Below are positions 31,567-37,791 of a DNA stretch of 39,206 bases, piece after piece. The DNA is from an uncultured Chloroflexota bacterium (GTDB lineage Bacteria; Chloroflexota; Limnocylindria; Limnocylindrales; Limnocylindraceae), in NCBI GenBank assembly GCA_903938075.1, contig CAJABS010000073.1, positions 1 through 39,206 on the forward strand. The letters are read 5' to 3'. Made by a program: the position numbers and the translations under genes. Under the pieces are notes generated by a model, which saw only the letters and a list, made by a program, of their open reading frames with translations, had not been told where the DNA came from and made no database searches. Each line of letters begins with the position of its first letter. The first letter of the stretch is position 1.

Positions 31567-31573
31567 GGGGTCA

Positions 31574-31579
31574 ATCCTA
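31574..31579 (-). promoter_or_regulatory. -10-like TAGGAT box of proS
   Basis: TAGGAT on the minus strand ends seven bases before ATG 31566, inside the 51-base gap after the response regulator gene. A 12-base GC palindrome (31580-31591, CCCGCGCGCGGG) touches its upstream edge. proS can therefore probably be transcribed on its own as well as by read-through. Confidence 0.5.
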
Positions 31580-31617
31580 CCCGCGCGCGGGGCTCTCGTT
31601 CAGAAGAGGTGTGTGGG

Positions 31618-32355
31618 TCAGGCTGGGCGTCGCAGGACGTAGCCGATCCCGCGGACCGTCTGAAGGGCTACGGGCTCGGCGGGGATCGCCTCCACGGCCT
31701 GACGCAGGGCATGCATATGCACGTCAACCGTGCGCGTTTCGCCCGCATAGTCGTAGCCCCACACCTTGTCGAGGAGCTGCTCCCGTGAGTAGACGCGACC
31801 CGCGTTCTCAATGAGGAATGCCAGCAGCTGGAAGGCCTTCGGCTTGAGGTGTACCGCGACACCGTCGCGCAGCACTCGTTGCCCCTCAACGTCAACCTCC
31901 GCCTCGGCAATGCGGAGGCGCGAGCCCACCGCAACTGGGTTGGCCCCAGCCTCAGCGCGGCGGAGCACCGCCCGGATGCGCGCGATCAGCTCTCGCGAGG
32001 AGAAGGGCTTCGTCACGTAGTCATCGGCGCCAAGGTCGAGGCCGCTGATCCGATCCGTCTCCGATGCCTTGGCCGTGACCATGATGATCGGGACCTGCGA
32101 GCTGCTGCGAATCGATCGACAGACCTCAATGCCGCCCATCTCAGGGAGCATGAGGTCGAGCAGGATCAAGTCTGGTGGAGCGGCGCGAAACGCAGCGAGG
32201 CCTGCGGCACCGTTCTCGGCCTGGGTGATGATGAATCCCTCGCTCGTCAACGCATCAGCGAGCGCCTCGCGAAGGGCTCGCTCATCTTCAACCAGCAGGA
32301 TCTTGATTGGTCGTTCTGGCACCGCGTCACTCTGAGGGAGCGGTGTTATCGCCAT
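31618..32355 (-). CDS. PhoB-like OmpR-family response regulator
   Basis: A 245-residue regulator. The receiver domain has LVEDER (21-26), phospho-acceptor Asp67 in LLDLMLPEMGG, IIMVTAKASETDRISGLDLGADDYVTKPF-type output surface and Lys116. The C-terminal winged helix ends TVDVHMHALRQAVEA and TVRGIGYVLRR. The first 17 residues are an extra, Pro-containing tail. It probably pairs with the PhoR-like kinase across proS. The start lies seven bases after the gltX stop, so it is read in the same operon. A PhoB role (phosphate-starvation activation) is inferred from kinase architecture and the nearby phoU, ppk1 and GDPD genes. Confidence 0.9.
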   Translation of the reverse strand: MAITPLPQSDAVPERPIKILLVEDERALREALADALTSEGFIITQAENGAAGLAAFRAAPPDLILLDLMLPEMGGIEVCRSIRSSSQVPIIMVTAKASETDRISGLDLGADDYVTKPFSSRELIARIRAVLRRAEAGANPVAVGSRLRIAEAEVDVEGQRVLRDGVAVHLKPKAFQLLAFLIENAGRVYSREQLLDKVWGYDYAGETRTVDVHMHALRQAVEAIPAEPVALQTVRGIGYVLRRPA

Positions 32356-32362
32356 GTAAACG

Positions 32363-33865
32363 CTAGTTGCCGCTCACCAGTGCGACAGCGGCGTCGAGAT
32401 GCGCCAGCACGCGAGCGCGACCGAGGAGGCGCATGCTGTCAAAGAGTGGTGGCGTCGCCGTTCGCCCCGTGACCGCGACACGGAGAGCCATGAAGAGATC
32501 GCCCGACTTCCAGCCCGACGCCTCGGCGAGCGCCCGGAGCTGCACCTCAAGCGGGTCCTCTGCATCGAGTAGTGGCTGATCGCCCTCGCCGATCGCCTCA
32601 GCAATCAGAGGGCGTGCCGCTGCGAGCGCCTGCAGTGTGGTGGCAGCATCCCAACGCTTCGGTACCAGTGCCGCACGGTCATGCTCAAGGGCGGTGGCGA
32701 AGAGGAAGTCGGTGAGTGTGACCGCCGACGAGAGGAGCGGAATGCGATCACGGATCAACGGGATCAGCGCGACGATCTCGGCATCGGTTGCCGGCCGCTG
32801 TAGCGTGCCGTTTGCTGCAGCACCCTCGTAGAAGGGGCGAAGTCGTACGAGCAACTCCTCGTTGCTCAACCGTCGGATCCATTGGCCGTTCAGCCACTCG
32901 AGGCGTGTGCGATCGAATACCGCGCCGGCCTTCTGCACATGTTCCAGATTGAATCGCTCCTGCAGCTCATCAATGGAGAGCACCTCGTCTTCGCTCCCCG
33001 TCGACCAGCCGAGCAGTGCGAGGAAGTTCACCAGCGCCTCAACCAGGAAGCCCTCGGCGCGATAGTCCACGAGGGCGGTCTGGCTCTTGCGCTTGCTCAT
33101 CTTCGTTCGGTCTGGGTTCAGGATCAGCGGTAGGTGGGCAAACTTCGGCAGAGGTACGCCGAGCGCCTCAAAGAGCAGGATGTGCTTCGGCGTGTTGGAG
33201 AGGTGGTCCTCGCCACGAATGACGTGGGTGATCCCCATGTCGGCATCGTCGACCACGACGGTGAAGTGATAGAGCGGCGTGCCATCGGCGCGCAGGATCA
33301 CGAGGTCGCCACCCAAGGCGTCGCTGTCAATCTCAACCCGCCCGCGCACAAGGTCATCAATAACAACGACACCAGGCTTAATGCGGAAGCGCAGGGCTGC
33401 CGATTCACCTGCGGCAATGCGTGCGGCAGAGGTCTCGGCAGGGATCGCGGCACAGCGACCGGAGTAGCGCGGCGGAAGCTTCGCCGCTTCACGAGCCTTG
33501 CGCTCTGCATCAAGATCACCTGGGGTACAGAAGCAGGGATAGGTCAGCCCTTTTGCGCGGAGCTCATTCGCCACGGCGGTGTAGCGCTCGCTGCGCTCAG
33601 ATTGTCGGTACGGGCCGCGGTCGCCGCGCTCCCCCTCTGCAACTACACCCTCATCGGCGGCAAGGCCGAGCCAGGCGAGCCCCGCAAGAATGTCGGCCTC
33701 AAACTCCTTGGTGGAGCGCGCCGTATCGGTGTCTTCCACGCGCACGATGTAGGTGCCGCCATGGCGACGCGCGAAGAGCAGGTTGAAGAGCGCAGTTCGC
33801 GCCGTACCGATATGGAACGGTCCTGTTGGGCTCGGTGCAATGCGCACGCGCACGGCATCACTCAT
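32363..33865 (-). CDS. gltX: Glutamyl-tRNA synthetase
   Basis: Charges tRNA-Glu, class I. The 500-residue product opens with APSPTGPFHIGTARTALFN, the HIGH-type signature appearing as HIGT. The KMSKR signature is intact in the middle of the protein. A possible zinc-binding cluster C-x-C...C is in CFCTPGDLDAER and YSGRC. The C-terminal helical anticodon-binding domain ends at the TAG. Whether it is discriminating or also makes Glu-tRNA-Gln cannot be told; no gatCAB or glnS is visible. The ATG overlaps the stop of the DtxR-like gene by four bases (ATGA on the minus strand, 33862-33865). Confidence 0.95.
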   Translation of the reverse strand: MSDAVRVRIAPSPTGPFHIGTARTALFNLLFARRHGGTYIVRVEDTDTARSTKEFEADILAGLAWLGLAADEGVVAEGERGDRGPYRQSERSERYTAVANELRAKGLTYPCFCTPGDLDAERKAREAAKLPPRYSGRCAAIPAETSAARIAAGESAALRFRIKPGVVVIDDLVRGRVEIDSDALGGDLVILRADGTPLYHFTVVVDDADMGITHVIRGEDHLSNTPKHILLFEALGVPLPKFAHLPLILNPDRTKMSKRKSQTALVDYRAEGFLVEALVNFLALLGWSTGSEDEVLSIDELQERFNLEHVQKAGAVFDRTRLEWLNGQWIRRLSNEELLVRLRPFYEGAAANGTLQRPATDAEIVALIPLIRDRIPLLSSAVTLTDFLFATALEHDRAALVPKRWDAATTLQALAAARPLIAEAIGEGDQPLLDAEDPLEVQLRALAEASGWKSGDLFMALRVAVTGRTATPPLFDSMRLLGRARVLAHLDAAVALVSGN

Positions 33866-34587
33866 GAGCGTGCCGGAATCTGATGGAAGAGCGACGCATC
33901 CACAGCACCACGCATCACCTGTACAAGCGCGGCGGGGCGAAGGCCGAGCGAAGCTTTCCCGATCGGACCATCGAGCGTGAGTGAGTCAAGTGATGTGCTT
34001 CGCGAGAGAACGGTGATCTTTGCGCCGGGGACCAGCCCACGCGCCTCGAGATAGCCGAGCAGCGCGGCATCAGCCTCGGCCGCTTCTGTGACGCGATAGA
34101 TGGTCGCCGCCTCACCCGCCTCAAGCGCTGCGAGTGGCTCCCCCTTCGGTCGGCGTGCCTCGGCCGCTCGGTCGATCGGATTCCCGTGCGGGCAGGTCTG
34201 CGGATGGCCAAGCATCTCATCGAGGCGTGTCTCAAATTCAGGCGAGATGGAGGCATGGAGTCGGCGTGCCTCAACATCGGCCGCCGCCCACGGCATACCG
34301 ACGATGCCAGTTAGCAGCCACTCCAAGAGGGCATGCCGTCGGAAGACGGCATCGGCAGCACTCTCGCCTGAGGCGGTGAGCCTCCAAAGCCGCGCATGTC
34401 CGCTGCACGGTGCGATCAGTCGATCATCAGCGAGTCGGCGGAACATCTCGGCGGCCGCCTGTTTACTCACCTCAAGGTCCTTGGCAACGAGTGACGGGGT
34501 GACCCCCTCATCGTCGCCATGGCTGCGGAAGGCGAGGAGGTACTCCTGCGCCGCCGCTGTAAGAGCTGCTCGACGAGTGGTTGCCAT
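33862..34587 (-). CDS. DtxR/MntR-family metal-dependent transcriptional regulator
   Basis: A 241-residue three-domain regulator. The N-terminal winged helix (about 1-65) has SLVAKDLEVSKQAAAEMFRRLADDRLI. The metal-binding/dimerisation domain (about 66-140) has FRRHALLEWLL, DVEARRLHASISPEFETRLDEMLGHP and the terminal CPHGNPI, with His, Glu and Cys positioned as in DtxR/IdeR. A FeoA/SH3-like domain (about 160-235) has the GLVPGAKITVLSRS pattern. Such proteins repress iron or manganese uptake genes when metal is bound. The only metal transporter in the window is the FTR1 permease. ATG 34587 is chosen because TAGGAT lies seven bases upstream and homologues begin here; a longer frame to 34614 exists. 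Confidence 0.9.
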   Translation of the reverse strand: MATTRRAALTAAAQEYLLAFRSHGDDEGVTPSLVAKDLEVSKQAAAEMFRRLADDRLIAPCSGHARLWRLTASGESAADAVFRRHALLEWLLTGIVGMPWAAADVEARRLHASISPEFETRLDEMLGHPQTCPHGNPIDRAAEARRPKGEPLAALEAGEAATIYRVTEAAEADAALLGYLEARGLVPGAKITVLSRSTSLDSLTLDGPIGKASLGLRPAALVQVMRGAVDASLFHQIPARS

Positions 34588-34594
34588 AGGGCTG

Positions 34595-34600
34595 ATCCTA
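34595..34600 (-). promoter_or_regulatory. -10-like TAGGAT box of the DtxR-like gene
   Basis: TAGGAT on the minus strand ends seven bases before ATG 34587 and overlaps the stop of the preceding J-domain gene. It suggests an internal, leaderless promoter for the regulator-gltX part of the long operon. Confidence 0.5.
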
Positions 34601-35302
34601 CCTGCGACGCGCATTCAGGGCGATGTAGGCGAGAAGCGCACAGAGAGCCGCAGCCGCGAGCAGGCGAAGGGAGCCGCTCACCAGCACCGTAATGAGAACC
34701 AGCGAGGCGGCCCCAACGGCGAGTGATGTGGATCGTGCCACGCCACGTGTCTCTGCTGTCTGAGGTCGCGGAGCAGGCTGCGCTGTGGTGCGCTCCCGCG
34801 GCGTTCGCCGAACGGGGCGTCGCCCGCGGGCTCGATACTCGGGGCCATGCTTGCGAGGGTCGGCGTACTCGCGCGGATTGACCGTCCAATACGTGCCAGA
34901 GTCGGCGCCAACCCAGGCGGCCCCATCCCAGACTGGCTCAGCCTCTGTCGCTCCGTCATACGTGGTGGAGCCAGGGTGCGCACTGGCTGTTGACTGCGTG
35001 CCAGCGCTCGGTTGAGCCGGTTGCGGCGTGCGGCGAGGTGCAGGTGCAGCTGCTGTACGAGCTGGTGGTAGGTCACGAGTTGGTGCACCGATGCGCCCCG
35101 CAGCAATCGCGTCAGCGAGTGCAACCTCGTACGCCTCGGTGATCCGCGCAAACTGCGAGGCAGTTCTGCCACCACCAATGGCATCTGGATGCGTCGACTT
35201 TGCTAATCGGCGAAAGGCAGACTTAACCTCGCGCGCAGATGGCTGCCCAGGGAGACCGAGTACGCGCCATGCCTCCTCTTTGCGCATCTTTGCCGTTGGC
35301 AC
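34598..35302 (-). CDS. J-domain protein with C-terminal membrane anchor
   Basis: A 234-residue protein with an N-terminal J domain and no zinc-finger or substrate-binding domains of full DnaJ. The J domain (about 8-70) has EEAWRVLGL, the helix II basic stretch FRRLAKSTHPD with the essential His38-Pro39-Asp40, and FARITEAYEVAL. A long Pro/Ala/Thr-rich linker follows, holding a central WDGAAWVGADSGTYWTVNPREYADPRKHGPEYRARGRR-type Trp/Tyr-rich patch. Two closely spaced hydrophobic segments (about 190-228) lie near the end. It would recruit DnaK to the membrane. GTG 35302 is used; ATG 35287 would drop only five residues. It starts three bases after the asparaginase stop. Confidence 0.82.
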   Translation of the reverse strand: MPTAKMRKEEAWRVLGLPGQPSAREVKSAFRRLAKSTHPDAIGGGRTASQFARITEAYEVALADAIAAGRIGAPTRDLPPARTAAAPAPRRTPQPAQPSAGTQSTASAHPGSTTYDGATEAEPVWDGAAWVGADSGTYWTVNPREYADPRKHGPEYRARGRRPVRRTPRERTTAQPAPRPQTAETRGVARSTSLAVGAASLVLITVLVSGSLRLLAAAALCALLAYIALNARRR

Positions 35303-35305
35303 GAC

Positions 35306-36328
35306 CTACGAAACCTTGAGCGTCGTGAGTGAATCTCCGGGTCGTACCGTAGCGAGTGCTGCACCGCCCCGCGGATCGGCAAGGCTCACGCTGCGATGCG
35401 AATCGAGCGATGCTGCTGCGGCAACGCTGGCGCCGATCGCCGCAAGGACGGCGACTGTCGCAACGCGACCAGAGCGAGCCGCTGCATCACCATCCTCGGT
35501 GCGCACCGCGATGCCGTAGCCCGGCAGGCCAACAAGGCAGAGCCCCTCAGCCCCTTGCTTTGCGACAACGAGTCCCTCGCCACCGCGAATGAGATCGGTA
35601 TCCAGGAAGCCCGCCCCCGAGATGAGGCGGGGGTTCTTGATGGCGGCAACGCGAACGCGATCAAGCAGCGCGCGGTAGCGCTCGGGCACGTGCTCATCGT
35701 GCGGGGTCGCCCAGCGTCGGGCCCCCTCCGCCGCCGCGCGAAGCGGGATCGCCGAGGTGGGGATCGCACAGCCATCAATACCCCACGGCGCTGCGTGCAG
35801 GTCAACGCTCAGTAACTCACCAACAACGGTGCGCAACTCGCGCTGCACCGGGTGATCAAAACTCTCGTACCCGACCGGATCAAACCCCCGTGCCTTCGCC
35901 AGGAGCAGCAGTGAGAGGTGCTGCCCTGAGCACATGTGGGCAAGCAACTCGCCGCTTCCGCCACGAGCGCTCTGCGGTCGGCCGTGCACAAGGTGTGCTG
36001 GGTTCAGTCCGAAGGTGTCGATCATCCGCTGCGCCACCGCGATGTGTTCGTCGGCGCCCGCGTGGCTCGCCGAAGCGAGGGTGATCATCTCGTCGTCGAG
36101 CGTGAGGCCCGCCTCGTCTGCTGCATCCAGCACCGCCACTGCGGTGAAGGGCTTCACGGAGCTGCGCAACGAGATCAGCCGATCTGGCTCGCCAACGCTT
36201 GCGGCGAGGCGACCGCCGCCTGCCACCACCGCCACGTCGCCGCGATGTGCCGCCTCAGTGATTTGGCCTCGCTGGACCACCGTAATCACCGGCGGTGGCG
36301 CACCCTCGCCGACGCGAGCGTTGCTCAT
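35306..36328 (-). CDS. Class 3 (Rhizobium etli type) L-asparaginase
   Basis: A 340-residue protein of the asparaginase II family (PF06089), unrelated to E. coli AnsA/B. It has the beta-lactamase-like Ser-x-x-Lys element in LRSSVKPF (Ser56, Lys59), a SASHAG segment, CSGQH with Cys133, and GIDGCAIP with Asp-Gly-Cys. In the R. etli enzyme two Cys and a Lys in CSGKH hold a zinc ion; here that Lys is Gln136. It would hydrolyse L-asparagine to aspartate and ammonia. It is translationally coupled to the aminotransferase (ATGA overlap at 36325-36328), suggesting a joint amino-acid-nitrogen function. Family secure; activity with the altered site is untested. Confidence 0.87.
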   Translation of the reverse strand: MSNARVGEGAPPPVITVVQRGQITEAAHRGDVAVVAGGGRLAASVGEPDRLISLRSSVKPFTAVAVLDAADEAGLTLDDEMITLASASHAGADEHIAVAQRMIDTFGLNPAHLVHGRPQSARGGSGELLAHMCSGQHLSLLLLAKARGFDPVGYESFDHPVQRELRTVVGELLSVDLHAAPWGIDGCAIPTSAIPLRAAAEGARRWATPHDEHVPERYRALLDRVRVAAIKNPRLISGAGFLDTDLIRGGEGLVVAKQGAEGLCLVGLPGYGIAVRTEDGDAAARSGRVATVAVLAAIGASVAAAASLDSHRSVSLADPRGGAALATVRPGDSLTTLKVS

Positions 36329-37662
36329 GCCAGGCCGAGGGCCTTGTCAACCTCTGTCAGGCCGCGGTCGATCACATCGAACGCAAAGTCAAGCTCCTCG
36401 TTCGTGATGATGAGCGGTGGATTCGTGAAGAATCCATTCCATCGCACGATCGTATAGAGGCCGTTCTTGCGGAAGAAGGCGCCGAGCGCCAGCATCTCTG
36501 GTGCGCTGGTATTGAACGCCGCAATCGGCTCTTGCGTCTTCGGATCACGCACCAGCTCAATGATTCCGAAGAGTCCGATGTTGCGAATTGGCCCGACGCA
36601 CGGGTGCTTCACCTTCATGCGCTCATGATGCGCGCGGAGCGTCTTCCCCATCGTGGCGGCGCGGGTGATCAGGTCGTCCTCCTCGTAGACCTCGATCGTG
36701 GCGAGGGCGGTCGCACAGGCGAGCGGATGGCTGTTGTAGGTCAACCCACCACCGAACACCTTCTCAGCAAAATGATCGGCAATCGGCCGTCGCATGCCGA
36801 GCGCGCCGAGCTGCACATAGGCGCTGGTCAGACCCTTCGCCATGGTGATCATGTCGGGCACGACGCCTGAGTGATCAATGGCGAACCACTTCCCCGTTCG
36901 ACCGAACCCCGCCATCACCTCGTCGGCGATCAGCAGGATGCCGTGGCGATCACAGATGTCACGCAGCCCCTGCATGTACCCGTCAGGCGGAATCAAGATG
37001 CCGTTTGTACCGACAACCGGCTCAACGATGATTGCGGCGACGGTGTGCGGCCCTTCGAAGCGAATGATCTTCTCAGTCTCCGCAAGCACCTCAGCGACCG
37101 GGCGTGGCTCGGCGGCACCGAACTCGTGGAAGTCTGGGATTCGGAAGATGCCAGGCATGCCAGGCTCGGCGAACCAACGACGCGGATCGCCAGTAGCGCT
37201 GAGCGCTCCAGAGGTGCCGCCGTGGTACGAGCGATAGCGTGCGGCGATCTTGTGACGGCCCGTATAGAGGCGCGCAATGCGGAAGGCGTTCTCGACCGCT
37301 TCAGCACCGCCGTTGGTGAAGAAGAAGGCGTCAATGTCACCAGGGCAGATCTCGGCCAGCTTCGCACCGAGTCGGGCGCGCGGCTCTGTCGCCATAAACG
37401 GGTTTGCGTAGGCGAGGGTGGCCGCCTGGTCGGTAATCGCCTTCAGCACGCGCTCATCACCGTGGCCGATGTTGGTGCACATGAGCTGGCTGTTGAAGTC
37501 GAGGAACTTCTCCTCTTCGGGGGTCCAGAACCAGGAGCCCTTTGCGCGAGCAATCGGAATAGGGTTCGCTGCAGCCTGGGCGGACCATTCGGTCATGGTG
37601 TGGCGCTTGGAGAGGGCGACCATCTCTGGCCCGCTCAGTGGGGTTCGCTTGGCTGCGCTCAT
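36325..37662 (-). CDS. Class III PLP aminotransferase (omega-amino acid / taurine / beta-alanine:pyruvate type)
   Basis: A 445-residue fold-type I PLP enzyme. The features are TNGGAEAVENAFRIAR for cofactor phosphate, YHGGTSGALSATG, the DEVMAGFGRTGKWFA signature with the ring-nitrogen Asp, and Schiff-base Lys276 in MAKGLTSAYVQLG. The RAKGSWFWTPEEEKFLDFNSQLM-type N-terminus and the C-terminal GLYTIVRWNGFFTNPPLII resemble taurine:pyruvate and related omega-transaminases. The divergent semialdehyde dehydrogenase would take the semialdehyde product, favouring beta-alanine, 3-aminoisobutyrate or a similar substrate. ATG 37662 has GGGAGGG about four bases upstream. It is the first gene of the long minus-strand operon; TATCCT upstream (about 37724-37729) may be its -10. 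Confidence 0.9.
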   Translation of the reverse strand: MSAAKRTPLSGPEMVALSKRHTMTEWSAQAAANPIPIARAKGSWFWTPEEEKFLDFNSQLMCTNIGHGDERVLKAITDQAATLAYANPFMATEPRARLGAKLAEICPGDIDAFFFTNGGAEAVENAFRIARLYTGRHKIAARYRSYHGGTSGALSATGDPRRWFAEPGMPGIFRIPDFHEFGAAEPRPVAEVLAETEKIIRFEGPHTVAAIIVEPVVGTNGILIPPDGYMQGLRDICDRHGILLIADEVMAGFGRTGKWFAIDHSGVVPDMITMAKGLTSAYVQLGALGMRRPIADHFAEKVFGGGLTYNSHPLACATALATIEVYEEDDLITRAATMGKTLRAHHERMKVKHPCVGPIRNIGLFGIIELVRDPKTQEPIAAFNTSAPEMLALGAFFRKNGLYTIVRWNGFFTNPPLIITNEELDFAFDVIDRGLTEVDKALGLA

Positions 37663-37776
37663 AGACCCTCCCAGTGATGAGGCGCAGGCGCGCCCTCGTG
37701 CCGCTGAGGATACCCCCCTTCTGGTGGTGCGTGGCGCGAGACAATCACGCCGTGCGCCGCGCTTAGGGCGCGGATC

Positions 37777-37791
37777 GGCGAGAATCTCGCC
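37777..37791. promoter_or_regulatory. 15-base perfect palindrome abutting the mmsA start
   Basis: GGCGAGA (37777-37783), one central A, then TCTCGCC (37785-37791), ending directly at the ATG. It contains a GAGAAT -10-like hexamer (37780-37785) six bases before the ATG. A repressor bound here would cover the presumed start site of a leaderless mRNA. It may instead be a chance palindrome. Confidence 0.4.

Noticed and set aside
37663..37791. Small RNA or tRNA in the largest divergent gap (129 bases)
   Set aside because: It contains GC-rich inverted segments and promoter-like elements, but no tRNA pattern or terminator; best explained as a promoter region.
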